A program made the position numbers and the translations under genes. Of a DNA stretch of 25,382 nt, positions 14,475 through 24,138 are shown piece after piece (positions within the stretch are counted from its first letter, which is position 1; each line of letters begins with the position of its first letter). The stretch is from a virus, in the IMG/VR virus record IMGVR_UViG_3300006925_000135, positions 1-25,382 of that record. One strand, written 5' to 3'. Under the pieces are notes generated by a model. That model worked only from the letters and a program-made list of their open reading frames with translations, ran no database searches and had not been told where the DNA came from.

Positions 14475-15320
14475 ATGGCTAAAAAAGCTACTCAAGCAGT
14501 AAAAGATATTGAGGTTGCACCTCAAGTAATTGAAGCAAAAGAAGTTGCAAAACCTGCAGCTAAAGTATCAACATCCAAAAAACCACAATGGGAAATTAAA
14601 GACAGAACATATTTACTAAATGGTCTTAAAACTCCATTAACATATACTATAGCATCTCGTCATACGAGCCGTTATCCTTTATTATGGTTTGATAAAGAAA
14701 AAAATGAACAAAGAGAATTAAGATATGCAACTAATCAAAATTCGCCATTAGTTGATGAACAATCGGGTGAAGCAACATTAGGGCATATTGTTTTTAGGGA
14801 TGGCACATTAACCGTAACTAAGGAAAAACAAAATTTGCAAAGATTATTATCTCTTTATCATCCAATGAAAGGAGTAAAATATAACGAATTTAATCCTGTA
14901 GAAGAAGCTGTAGACGATTTAGAAACTATTGAATATATAATTGAGGCATTAAATGTAGCAAGAGATATGGATATAGATCAAGCTGAGGCTATTTTAAGAG
15001 TTGAGGTTGGTTCTAAGGTATCTGACATGAGTTCTAAAGAAATTAAAAGAGATCTTTTAATATTTGCTAAAGAAAACGCTCAACTATTCTTAGAATTGGC
15101 TAATGACGAAAATGTGCAATTAAGAAATGTAGCTATTAATGCTACGGAGTTAGGTCTTTTAAATTTATCACAAGATCAAAGAACTTTTGCATGGGCTAAA
15201 ACAGGAAGGAAAATAATGAATGTTCCTTTTGACGAAAACCCATATTCCGCTATGGCTGCATTCTTTAAAACAGATGAAGGTATAGAAATTTACAAATCTA
15301 TAGAGAAAAAACTTCTATAA
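14475..15320 (+). CDS. Conserved phage protein of unknown function (281 aa)
   Basis: The first 36 residues are Ala/Lys-rich and likely disordered. Then a compact domain with YTIASRHTSRYPLLWFDKEK, RELRYATNQNSPLVDEQSGE and IVFRDGTLTVTKEKQNLQRL (about residues 55-135). The second half is helical and acidic. I recognise the pattern RYPL.WFD and RELRYATNQ from the head-gene cluster of aquatic phages but know no assigned function. Its place right after the capsid gene and before the connector genes suggests a virion or head-completion protein. It starts after the terminator, with an A/T-rich leader. Confidence 0.72.
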   Translation: MAKKATQAVKDIEVAPQVIEAKEVAKPAAKVSTSKKPQWEIKDRTYLLNGLKTPLTYTIASRHTSRYPLLWFDKEKNEQRELRYATNQNSPLVDEQSGEATLGHIVFRDGTLTVTKEKQNLQRLLSLYHPMKGVKYNEFNPVEEAVDDLETIEYIIEALNVARDMDIDQAEAILRVEVGSKVSDMSSKEIKRDLLIFAKENAQLFLELANDENVQLRNVAINATELGLLNLSQDQRTFAWAKTGRKIMNVPFDENPYSAMAAFFKTDEGIEIYKSIEKKLL

Positions 15321-15340
15321 CGTGTAATATTTATAATATG

Positions 15341-15366
15341 TAGAGCCGTCATTTGGCGGCTTTACT
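15341..15366 (+). terminator. Probable hairpin terminator
   Basis: AGCCGTC (15344-15350) pairs with GGCGGCT (15355-15361) around an ATTT loop, with one G-T pair, and the stem can be lengthened by three weaker pairs to ten in all. The 3' side has only TTTA rather than a long T run, so termination may be partial. It sits in the 67-base gap between two head-region genes. Confidence 0.6.
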
Positions 15367-15387
15367 ATTATATAACAAAAAACAAAA

Positions 15388-16146
15388 ATGGCAATAAACG
15401 TAAATACTGTATATCAAACAGTGTTGTCTATTTTAAATAAAGAGCAAAGGGGGTATATGACTCCTGATGAATTTAACAAAGTAGGAACACAAGTTCAACT
15501 TGAAATATTTGAAAAATATTTTGAAGATTTAAATCAACAGGCTAGAGTTCCTCAAAGCAATTTAAACTACGCTGATAGATTAGAAAATATAGATGAAAAG
15601 GTAGCTATATTTAAAACGTTTGGCAACGCCTCTTATAATAATACATCACCTACCCCTACTAATTATTTTACTTTACCTACAACTGATTCTTATGGAAGAA
15701 CAGTAAATTTATACAGGATAGGCGAAGTAACATATAAGAATGAAGTTCTTATACAAAGACTTCAAAGAAATGATTTTTATACTTCTGAAAAATCTAAATT
15801 AACAAAAGCAACTGAAACTTTTCCTACATATTTGTATGAGAATAATTATTTATTTGTAAAGCCAGATACTATACAAAATAATGTGCAAGTAGAGTATGTT
15901 AAAAAGCCGTCTAATGTAATTTGGGGATTTTTAGTAGGCAGTTTAGGCCAATACAATTGGAATGAATCAGACTACAATGCTACTACAGAGCCAAGCGGAT
16001 CTATAAATTTTGAGCTTCATGAAAGTGAACAAACAGAAGTTATCTTAAGAATACTACAATATGCTGGAATTATTATAAGAGATCCTCAAATAGTACAAGC
16101 CGCAGCACAGCAAGTGCAAATGGATGAAATAAACCAAAAAAGTTAA
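15388..16146 (+). CDS. Head-tail connector / neck (ring) protein candidate, 252 aa
   Basis: The N-terminus INVNTVYQTVLSILNKEQRG and YMTPDEFNKVGTQVQLEIFE, continuing KYFEDLNQQ, gives a helix-rich start that I recognise from podovirus neck genes of Bacteroidota phages (gp4 or ring type). The middle is strand-rich (YFTLPTTDSYGRTVNLYRIG, YKNEVLIQRLQRNDFYTSEK). The end is helical (ESEQTEVILRILQYAGIIIR). It is 252 residues and is followed by another connector-like gene after six bases. Such proteins form stacked rings below the portal. No enzymatic motif is visible. It has an A-rich leader without Shine-Dalgarno sequence. The exact ring identity cannot be set from sequence alone. Confidence 0.68.
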   Translation: MAINVNTVYQTVLSILNKEQRGYMTPDEFNKVGTQVQLEIFEKYFEDLNQQARVPQSNLNYADRLENIDEKVAIFKTFGNASYNNTSPTPTNYFTLPTTDSYGRTVNLYRIGEVTYKNEVLIQRLQRNDFYTSEKSKLTKATETFPTYLYENNYLFVKPDTIQNNVQVEYVKKPSNVIWGFLVGSLGQYNWNESDYNATTEPSGSINFELHESEQTEVILRILQYAGIIIRDPQIVQAAAQQVQMDEINQKS

Positions 16147-16152
16147 TAAGTT

Positions 16153-17379
16153 ATGGCAAAACCTAATGGTGGTTTAATACAAGAAACCAATGCACAATAT
16201 TACGCTGGAGCACAAACATTCTTAGCAGACGGAGCTACAAGTACATTTACAACTACTTTTAATACAAATTTAATTTTTAGCAGTTTTGATCCTAGCACCG
16301 TAAATTATGCAAATAATAATTTTAAACTTTACACTAGCCCTACAGGAATAGCTGGATCATACACAGAATACATACAAACATATAGCGTGGCTGACAATAC
16401 AATAACTTTCGCAGCTACTCCTGCTGCTAATTTAGTTATAGTTGTACAATTAAAAACTTTAACTGGTGGTAATTATGGCAATGAAAATGCTTACGGTAAT
16501 ACGGTTGAAGAAAACTACGGCGAGTATGCTTTTATAAAAGTTTCAGAATTAGTTACAAATTTTTTAGTGGGCTATGTGGGTAATGGAAAAATTATTCAAA
16601 ATGTAAAACGCAATGATGTTATATTTCATGTTAAGCGCGCATTACAAGAATTTAGCTATGATACTTTGCCAAGTATAAAATCACAAGAAGCTCAAATTCC
16701 TCATAATTTATCAATACCAATGCCTCAAGATTATGTAAACTATGTAAAAATGTCATGGGTAGATCAATTAGGGGTTAAACATATTATATATCCTACAACA
16801 TTAACTTCGAATCCAGACAGTTTATTACCTCAGGATTTTCAAGGTGTTCCTCTTCAAGACAACTTTAGCGAAGACATAGACGCTACTTCTTTAACAGAAG
16901 AAAGATGGGCCGCCGCTAATGATAGATTAATTAATGGAAATTTAAATTCAAAAGATGTAGAAAGCGGGATTTATCCGGGCACTTGGTATGGGTTTGGTTT
17001 TGAAGGAAGAGTTGGAGAAAGATATGGATTAAATCCAGAAACATCTCAAAGAAACGGTTGGTTTACTATGAACCATAGAGAAGGTAAAATATCTTTTTCG
17101 AGTGACTTAAGAGATGCTTTAGTAATATTTGAATATATATCTGACGGTCTTGCTTATGATCAAGACATGAAAGTTCCTAAAATGGCCGAAGCAGCCGTAT
17201 ATGCTTATGTAAACCATGCTGTACTTTCCACAAAAGTTAATACCCCTGAATATATAGTTAATAGATATAAAAGAGAAAAAAGTGCATTGCTTAGAAATGC
17301 TAAAATTAGATTATCTAATATTAAATTAGATGAAATAGTTCAAGTAATGCGTAATAAATCTAAATGGATTAAAAGTTAA
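16153..17379 (+). CDS. Tail-tubular/ring connector protein candidate, 408 aa
   Basis: Residues about 1-115 are a beta-rich domain (FKLYTSPTGIAGSYTEYIQT, ITFAATPAANLVIVVQLK) that looks like an inserted or N-terminal surface module. The core then starts with FIKVSELVTNFLVGYVGNGK and IIQNVKRNDVIFHVKRALQE (about 129-180), continues with SIPMPQDYVNYVKMSWVDQL, and closes with a basic helical end (NRYKREKSALLRNAKIRLSN). The helix-strand plan after the first domain resembles gp4-type connectors of podoviruses, as does its position before the large tail gene. It would sit between portal and tail. The first domain is unlike anything I can name. Confidence 0.65.
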   Translation: MAKPNGGLIQETNAQYYAGAQTFLADGATSTFTTTFNTNLIFSSFDPSTVNYANNNFKLYTSPTGIAGSYTEYIQTYSVADNTITFAATPAANLVIVVQLKTLTGGNYGNENAYGNTVEENYGEYAFIKVSELVTNFLVGYVGNGKIIQNVKRNDVIFHVKRALQEFSYDTLPSIKSQEAQIPHNLSIPMPQDYVNYVKMSWVDQLGVKHIIYPTTLTSNPDSLLPQDFQGVPLQDNFSEDIDATSLTEERWAAANDRLINGNLNSKDVESGIYPGTWYGFGFEGRVGERYGLNPETSQRNGWFTMNHREGKISFSSDLRDALVIFEYISDGLAYDQDMKVPKMAEAAVYAYVNHAVLSTKVNTPEYIVNRYKREKSALLRNAKIRLSNIKLDEIVQVMRNKSKWIKS

Positions 17380-17383
17380 ATAA

Positions 17384-20300
17384 ATGGCAGAAGTTAAAAA
17401 TGCTTTTATAAAGTCTAAAATGAATTTAGATCTTGATGCACGTTTAGTGCCTCAAGGCGAGTATAGACAAGGCTTTAATATACAAGTTAGTAAATCCGAG
17501 GGCGATGACGTAGGGGCATTAGAAAATGTATTAGGTAATGCTTTGTTGCCGCAAGGCAATTTTCAAGCTTTAAATTCAGGCGCAACAGGTCTTCAAGCTA
17601 TAGGCCATGTTGTAAATCCTGCAAATAATATGGTATACATTTTTTTAACCAACAATACAGGAACTGCGTATAATTCTGGAGCGGATAATTTTATTTATGC
17701 TTATGATACTTTAAATCAAACTGCTATTAAATTAGTTGAAGGACTTTTTTTAAATTTTTCTACACAAAATCCTATATATGGCATTAACATAGTTGAAAAT
17801 TTATTGTTTTGGACAGACAATAGGAATCAACCAAGAAAAATAAATATAAACAAAACTTTAGGATATTATACTACTGAAGATCATATTTCAGTAGCTAAAT
17901 TTGCACCCTATGAAGCTATAAATTTGTACCAAGAAAGCTCTATAGCGGGCCAATATGAAACTACAATGAAAGATGTAGTAAGCCTTGCGGTGCCTAAAAT
18001 TAATGCTGCAGACGCAAACCCGCCAACCAATCCTTATTTACAAACAGACACTGGTGGAAATCCAAACTACGCTGGAGACCCGGATTATTTAGAAGATAAA
18101 TTTGTAAGATTTAGCTATAGATTTAAATTTGAAGACAATGAGTATTCGGCTTTAGCTCCTTTTACTCAAGAATGTTTTATACCCAAACAAGACGGATATT
18201 TTTATGCTGAGGATGAAGATGCAGCGTTTAGAAGCACTGTAGTTAGTTTTATGGAAAACAAAGTAAATGAAATTACTTTAAATATTCCTTTACCCAAAGC
18301 TATAGATGGCTCAGCTATTACCGGGGCTACATTAAATAATATTTTAAAAGTTACAGAAATTGATATTATTTATAAAGAATCAGACGCGCAAGCCGTACAA
18401 GTAGTAGACACTTTATCAGTAACCAATCAACTCTTCCAAACAACTCATACCGGCTCTACTATAAGTTATACTTATCAAAGTTTAAAGCCTTATAAAACAT
18501 TACCCGAGGCGGATTTAATTAGGGTATATGATAAAGTGCCTGTTAAAGCCTTTTCTCAAGAAATATCGGGAAATAGAGTTATTTATGGTAATTTTCAAGA
18601 TAAACATACCCCGCTTTTCCAAGATCTCAATGGCCAGCTTACACCCCAATTGGATTATGAAGTAGGTGCTTTTGATAAATCTAATTTTAATTTAGCGGCC
18701 GGCACTACTAGTAAAGTAGAGTACCCCAATAGCACTTTAAAACAAAATAGAAATTATCAAGTTGGCATTATTGTTTCAGATAGATATGGAAGATCATCTA
18801 CAGTATTATTATCTAAACTTTTAGAAAAAGCTACATTAGATCCGTCTGGAAATTTTGCCGCTTCAACTCATTATCATCCTTATAGAAACGACGCTGATAC
18901 TCCTGTAGCTTCCTGGCCCGGTGATGCTTTAAAAATATTATTTAATAGCCCTATAACTACCCCATCTCCAATTCCTGCTGGGTCTGGTATACCGGGGCTT
19001 TATATTGGTTCAGGTAATAATTACAATCCATTAGGTTGGTATAGTTATAAAGTCGTGGTTAAACAATTCGAGCAAGATTATTATAACGTTTATTTACCTG
19101 GTATACTTAACGGGCCGCCCGCTGGAGTTACAGATTTAAATGACACTGAAAACGAGGTAGGGTTTATTACTTTAATAAATGATAATATAAATAAAGTTCC
19201 TAGAGACTTAAGTGAAGTAGGCCCCGAACAAAAACAATTTAGAAGTTCAGTACAATTATTTGGAAGAGTTACTCCTAATTTTGTGTCTGCAACTTTTCCT
19301 TCTTATAATGAACAATTTTTTCCTAGTATTCAGTCGAATACCGTAATAACCATTGGGGAAGTTGCTGACGTGTTAGGAGAAGACGTTACAGGCCCAAGTG
19401 CAACAACAATAACAAATTTATATGACTCTAAATCTAATCCTTTAATCGCTAGAATATCACAAATAGATTCTTTACCTATTGGAAGTGCTGCGAAAGCCGG
19501 CGCTTATCCTTTTCAACTCGCAGTATTTGAAACAGAGCCTACTGAATCAAGGTTGGATATATATTATGAAACTTCTACTAGCGGACTAATATCAGAATTA
19601 AATACAGCTATAGAAACTACAACTAATGTTGTTACCGGCGCCACTGGAAATACTACAGTAGATTTTAATGAAAATCAAAGCCATGCAAATGGTAATGTAG
19701 ATATCTTGCCGTCAACTGCGGGAGCGGGATGGGCTCCTGTAGATATTACTTCTTTAGGCGAAGCTGTAAACCAAGATTTACCAGCCAATCGATTAACCGC
19801 GTCTATAGCAAGTGTTACAAGCTTAAGTGATGAAGGGGATAAATCTACCTTTTTTACCGTTATTAACGTACCATCTAATGGGCAACCTTATAATAATCAA
19901 GACCAAAACACTTGGTATAGATATAAAATACAAAGTACTAAAGATTTTTATTATAGCTTAGAGGCTGGAACAGAAAAAGTATATAATATAACAGTTAACT
20001 TTACAACCGCGGCTGGAGAATCTGCTGGTTCTGCGGGTTTTGAAGTGCCTTTAGCAAATACTTCACCTATTTTTAAAACATACACAATACCAAATCAACC
20101 GACTGTAAATATTGACCCAGTCCCTAGCAATCTTACTTTGCAACATACAGCTGGGGCAACAGGGATATTAGCTACATTTACTGGCGTAAACGGAACGGCT
20201 GACACAAGTCTAAATACAAATGATTTAAGTTGGTCTATTACATCTCCCGCTAATCAAACTATATTTAGTATAAACGCCGATGGCGAATTATCAACAACAG

Positions 20301-21766
20301 AAGATTTAACGGGCCCATACCCTATAACTATTACATTAACAGATGCGGGTGGCCCAACTGACGCTACTAATTTGCAGCTTACTGTTTTATTTGGTAATGA
20401 AGCTCTTAATACAGAATTTGGGTCCACTTCTAAATATGGGTTTGGTATTGCTAATTCAGGTGGAGAGTCTGGGGCTTTGTATTTTGTAGGAGGAACAAAT
20501 GCTCTCATCAATGCGGCCGGGTCTACCCCACTTCCCGGGGTGTCATCTATAAGTAATGACGATATAAGAGCCCCTTATAGTGGTTTGCAATTAAGCAATA
20601 ATGTAAACGAAGTAACTGTAAGTGGCGGTGGTGAAACTAAAGTTCTCGATTCTGTGCCAGATTGCGCAAGTTTCTACATGCTTAATAAAAACCAAAACGC
20701 AATGGCTATCCAGTCTTCAGCTAATGCTACAACATTAGACCAATCTCAAGCTGGATTGCGCCAAGGAACAGCATTTATAGGTGTAGAAATTAATTTTAAT
20801 CAATTAAACGTAGGGCTTGAAGGATTAACAACTGATGATTATCCTTTGCTTATGTATCCTATCTATTTACAATATAGACCATTTGGGGGAGGTAATAATT
20901 GGGTTACAGCAACAGATATTGAAGGCAAGCCTACTAATTTTGGAGGCTCTCAAATAAATAGAGACGCATTTGACTCTGGAGGCAGTGTTGGGGGACATGG
21001 AATAATAAATAAAAGAGACTTGCCCTATTATTTTCAGTCTACAAGAGTTAATAGTTCTAGTTTTACAACTGATATTTTAAATACAGCATGCTTAGAAGCA
21101 AACACACAGGCAAAAGCGCTTAATGGTGAAACTCAAAATGCTATTGCACGAAAAACTTTTGTAATAGGTAAATCACCTTATGCCGGGGTTAGCGATAAAT
21201 TTGGCGATTATAGATTAATTGTGCGTTATCCTTGGGGCATTAAAAGTTCAAACGGGTCAGATAATCCTATAGTTGTAGGATACGGATCTAGCGAATGTCC
21301 GGCAGATGGATTTAATATAATAAGCGGCCTAGTAAATGCTAATGTATTTTTTGGTGACTTTTACTATCCAGCAGCTTATGGTGGAAGCAATATATATTCT
21401 TACCAGTATAGAGTTAGCAATAATGCACAAAATACAGCGCAGCTTGCATCAACCGGAAGTGCAAACCAAACTCTGTTTGCCAGAGAATGGCATATGAAAT
21501 ATGTTACAAAATTTTATATAGATGCTGATCTTACACAACCATGGGTCCCTGATAATGCCGGGTGGTTTCAATATGTTGCTGGGTCAAACTCAACTGACAT
21601 TAATGCTGTATACGGAACAGACTATTCTAATACGAGTTCAACCGGGAACCCTGGATTAACTCAAAATATACATAGAAGATGGGTGGCATATTTTGACAGC
21701 ACAGGATTAAAAAGTTTAGCTAATTCAAATTATCCATCATTAGCAATGCAATATCAACCTTGGTAA
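17384..21766 (+). CDS. Large tail stabilisation/muzzle-type protein with cadherin/Ig-like domain (1460 aa)
   Basis: The N-terminus FIKSKMNLDLDARLVPQGEY, then RQGFNIQVSKSEGDDVGALE and NVLGN, is the conserved opening of the large stabilisation protein found in tails of crAss-like and other Bacteroidota podoviruses, thought to plug or line the tail. The protein is beta-rich throughout, with no membrane segment. Residues about 906-1002 form a separate cadherin/Ig-like module (LSWSITSP, FSINADGELSTTEDLTG, PYPITITLTDAGGP, LQLTVLF). The C-terminal third is Tyr/Asn/Gly-rich and could bind the cell surface. 1460 residues is large but not unusual for the family. Domains are inferred by eye. The gene follows the connector gene by four bases. 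Confidence 0.8.
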   Translation: MAEVKNAFIKSKMNLDLDARLVPQGEYRQGFNIQVSKSEGDDVGALENVLGNALLPQGNFQALNSGATGLQAIGHVVNPANNMVYIFLTNNTGTAYNSGADNFIYAYDTLNQTAIKLVEGLFLNFSTQNPIYGINIVENLLFWTDNRNQPRKININKTLGYYTTEDHISVAKFAPYEAINLYQESSIAGQYETTMKDVVSLAVPKINAADANPPTNPYLQTDTGGNPNYAGDPDYLEDKFVRFSYRFKFEDNEYSALAPFTQECFIPKQDGYFYAEDEDAAFRSTVVSFMENKVNEITLNIPLPKAIDGSAITGATLNNILKVTEIDIIYKESDAQAVQVVDTLSVTNQLFQTTHTGSTISYTYQSLKPYKTLPEADLIRVYDKVPVKAFSQEISGNRVIYGNFQDKHTPLFQDLNGQLTPQLDYEVGAFDKSNFNLAAGTTSKVEYPNSTLKQNRNYQVGIIVSDRYGRSSTVLLSKLLEKATLDPSGNFAASTHYHPYRNDADTPVASWPGDALKILFNSPITTPSPIPAGSGIPGLYIGSGNNYNPLGWYSYKVVVKQFEQDYYNVYLPGILNGPPAGVTDLNDTENEVGFITLINDNINKVPRDLSEVGPEQKQFRSSVQLFGRVTPNFVSATFPSYNEQFFPSIQSNTVITIGEVADVLGEDVTGPSATTITNLYDSKSNPLIARISQIDSLPIGSAAKAGAYPFQLAVFETEPTESRLDIYYETSTSGLISELNTAIETTTNVVTGATGNTTVDFNENQSHANGNVDILPSTAGAGWAPVDITSLGEAVNQDLPANRLTASIASVTSLSDEGDKSTFFTVINVPSNGQPYNNQDQNTWYRYKIQSTKDFYYSLEAGTEKVYNITVNFTTAAGESAGSAGFEVPLANTSPIFKTYTIPNQPTVNIDPVPSNLTLQHTAGATGILATFTGVNGTADTSLNTNDLSWSITSPANQTIFSINADGELSTTEDLTGPYPITITLTDAGGPTDATNLQLTVLFGNEALNTEFGSTSKYGFGIANSGGESGALYFVGGTNALINAAGSTPLPGVSSISNDDIRAPYSGLQLSNNVNEVTVSGGGETKVLDSVPDCASFYMLNKNQNAMAIQSSANATTLDQSQAGLRQGTAFIGVEINFNQLNVGLEGLTTDDYPLLMYPIYLQYRPFGGGNNWVTATDIEGKPTNFGGSQINRDAFDSGGSVGGHGIINKRDLPYYFQSTRVNSSSFTTDILNTACLEANTQAKALNGETQNAIARKTFVIGKSPYAGVSDKFGDYRLIVRYPWGIKSSNGSDNPIVVGYGSSECPADGFNIISGLVNANVFFGDFYYPAAYGGSNIYSYQYRVSNNAQNTAQLASTGSANQTLFAREWHMKYVTKFYIDADLTQPWVPDNAGWFQYVAGSNSTDINAVYGTDYSNTSSTGNPGLTQNIHRRWVAYFDSTGLKSLANSNYPSLAMQYQPW

Positions 21767-21795
21767 TTAAAATTATAAATAAGTAATAATAAATT

Positions 21796-23313
21796 ATGCC
21801 AGCAACTATAGAAGTAAAATATTTTAATAGCTTTGTTTTAAAGAAAGTTTTAAATTCTTCGTCTGTTCCGGTTTGGAATGGATCATTTGGTATACCTTAC
21901 GGTTTGCAAGGTTATGATCGAGGTAATGTAGAAACATCTAATGCTGCAATTATTGCTAAAAATTGGACAATTGAAGAATCAAGAATTAGGGGAGGATATA
22001 ATAATACATCGGTTAGTTTCGGCCCTAGGGCTTATTTGGTAGAAGAAGAGCCTAATGCGACCTTTAGAACTAACTCATTAATATATTCAGGAATATTTAA
22101 TTCAAGTACAGGAATTAATGATACTAATGTATTTAGTGTTGGAACAGATATTACTAAAAGTTTAAACCCGGCTTACGGATCAATACAAAAATTATACGCT
22201 CAAGATTATTATTTAACTATATTTCAAGAGGACAAAGTAAGTAGAGCACCTATTAATAAAAACATTATCTATTCAGCTGAAGGAAATCCTACAGTAACAA
22301 CTAGTAATATAGTTATAGGAGATCCACAAGCTTATGCAGGTAATTTTGGTATTAGTAGAAATCCTGAAAGTCATGCTGTTTACGGTTTTAGGCAATACTT
22401 TGTAGACAAAGATAGGAATGCGGTGCTAAGATTATCTAATAACGGTTTAGAAGAAATACAAAGATATGGTATGTATGACTTTTTTAGGGATAAGCTAAGT
22501 GAGTTAGATCAAGGCAAACCTTTTGTTGCTGGTAAAGCTGTGGGGATGTGGGATATTTATAATAAACAATATGTGGTGTCGCTTCAGACTGCTAATGCTT
22601 CTTTCACAACAGATTCTTTAGGAAATGTAGCCACTAATTCATATTTTACATTATCATTTGACGATGATATAAATGGATGGAATAGCTTTTTTAATTATAA
22701 ACCTGGATTAGGTTTTAGTTTAAAAAATTATTTTTATACTGTAAATAACGGCTCAGCATCATCAACAGCAGCGGCTTTATATCAACACAACTCTGAAGAT
22801 CCAACTATTAAAAGATCAAATTTTTACGGAGTAAATAATGATTCTAGTATAACCTTTATATTTAACCCTAGGCCTAGTATGTCAAAAGTGTTTAAAACAA
22901 TAAATTACGAAGGGAGCAATGGATGGGAAGTTAATAGCATTAATTCTGATTTTACAGGAATTGGTACTGTTGATACTGATTTTTTAAACTTTGCTATTAC
23001 TAACACACAAGATACAACAGCTTTAATATATAGTTATAATCAAGGGGCTTACGATAATTATGGCAACCAATTTCCCGCAAGACTTACACCGCCCTTAAAT
23101 AGAGCAGGTTTTACTAGAAAAGAAAATAAATATATGGCTAATATAATTAATAATAGTGCGGTTGCTCCCGGCGAAGTGAAGTTTGGCAATCAAATGAGCG
23201 GTATTAAAGGGTACTTTAGTACAGTTACCATGTCTACTGATACTGTTACTGATTATGGCGGCCCAAAAGAATTATTTGCTGTATCTTCGGAATACGCGGA
23301 ATCATCTTATTAA
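21796..23313 (+). CDS. Tail protein associated with the large stabilisation protein (505 aa)
   Basis: Beta-rich 505-residue protein without membrane segments. Conserved-looking blocks: NNTSVSFGPRAYLVEEEPNA, SLIYSGIFNSSTGINDTNVF, YGSIQKLYAQDYYLTIFQED (about residues 128-147), NFGISRNPESHAVYGFRQYF and LSFDDDINGWNSFFNYKPGL. I recognise this series from tail genes next to stabilisation proteins in Bacteroidota phages. The repeated short strands look propeller-like. In related phages it may form one polypeptide with the preceding protein (the muzzle region), so this pair could be a split version; that is an inference from memory. It begins 29 bases after the preceding stop, with an A/T-rich leader. 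Confidence 0.72.
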   Translation: MPATIEVKYFNSFVLKKVLNSSSVPVWNGSFGIPYGLQGYDRGNVETSNAAIIAKNWTIEESRIRGGYNNTSVSFGPRAYLVEEEPNATFRTNSLIYSGIFNSSTGINDTNVFSVGTDITKSLNPAYGSIQKLYAQDYYLTIFQEDKVSRAPINKNIIYSAEGNPTVTTSNIVIGDPQAYAGNFGISRNPESHAVYGFRQYFVDKDRNAVLRLSNNGLEEIQRYGMYDFFRDKLSELDQGKPFVAGKAVGMWDIYNKQYVVSLQTANASFTTDSLGNVATNSYFTLSFDDDINGWNSFFNYKPGLGFSLKNYFYTVNNGSASSTAAALYQHNSEDPTIKRSNFYGVNNDSSITFIFNPRPSMSKVFKTINYEGSNGWEVNSINSDFTGIGTVDTDFLNFAITNTQDTTALIYSYNQGAYDNYGNQFPARLTPPLNRAGFTRKENKYMANIINNSAVAPGEVKFGNQMSGIKGYFSTVTMSTDTVTDYGGPKELFAVSSEYAESSY

Positions 23314-23322
23314 TAATAACAA

Positions 23323-24138
23323 ATGGAACAAGTAATTGAAATATTAAAGCTCGCATGGTATGGCCATGAAATCGAAGGATTAATAAAACTGGAACCTATT
23401 AGTGCTGGGGCCGCTTTAGCAATAAGTGGCGGAATTCAACTTATAGGTAGCCTTTTTGGCGCTAGCAGCGCTAATAAAAGAGCTAATAGAGCAGCGAGAG
23501 AAAAAAGAAGATTAGAGGGAGAGCTAAAAGAATTAGAAAATAGCAGACAACCAATCATAAATCCTTATGCTGGTATGCAAGACTTTTCTAGTATAGCTGA
23601 AGACTTAAGTTCTAAAATGACTAATCCTTTTGACAGTTTAGGCGTAGCAACGCAGGCTGCTGAAATACAAATGGAACAAACAGATATTGCTTTAGCTAAT
23701 ACTTTAGATACATTAAGAGCTACAGGGGCAAGTGCAGGAGGCGCAACCGCGCTAGCTCAAGCAGCTTTGGCTAGTAAAAAAGGTGTTGCTGCAAATATAG
23801 AACAACAAGAAGCTAAAAATGAACAATTAAGAGCGCAGGGAGAAGCTACTTTAGAAGCTAATAGAATAGCAGAAGAGCGAAGGCTTCAAAGTGTCAAACT
23901 TGGACAAGCTGAAAAATTAGAGCAAGGAAGAACTCAAGGCGCCGCATTTGTTTACGGGGAAAAAGAAAGAAGAAAAACGGAACAACTTAATAGAAAACAA
24001 GCTCAAATAACCGGGCAGGCACAAGCGCAAGCCCAGGCGAGGGCAGATGCCGCGGCTATAACAGGGGCTGGAATATCAGGAATAGCTGATACTACATCTG
24101 CTTATTTACAAAAAACATATAAACCGGGGGAAGACTAG
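23323..24138 (+). CDS. Internal virion / cargo-like protein, Ala/Gln-rich, probable frameshift parent (271 aa)
   Basis: An N-terminal hydrophobic stretch ISAGAALAISGGIQLIGSLF (about residues 26-45) is followed by a long Ala/Gln/Glu/Arg-rich helix region (KRANRAAREKRRLEGELKEL, EQQEAKNEQLRAQGEATLEA, AQAQAQARADAAAITGAG). The plan, one membrane-seeking segment and a long coiled coil, resembles T7 gp14-type internal proteins ejected into the host envelope. Position after the tail genes and before another large gene agrees with that. The zero-frame stop (TAG, 24136-24138) lies inside a GC-rich hairpin. A -1 slip would extend the product from residue 269 by 29 residues, giving about 298 residues and ending at TAATG on the next gene. 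Confidence 0.75.
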   Translation: MEQVIEILKLAWYGHEIEGLIKLEPISAGAALAISGGIQLIGSLFGASSANKRANRAAREKRRLEGELKELENSRQPIINPYAGMQDFSSIAEDLSSKMTNPFDSLGVATQAAEIQMEQTDIALANTLDTLRATGASAGGATALAQAALASKKGVAANIEQQEAKNEQLRAQGEATLEANRIAEERRLQSVKLGQAEKLEQGRTQGAAFVYGEKERRKTEQLNRKQAQITGQAQAQAQARADAAAITGAGISGIADTTSAYLQKTYKPGED

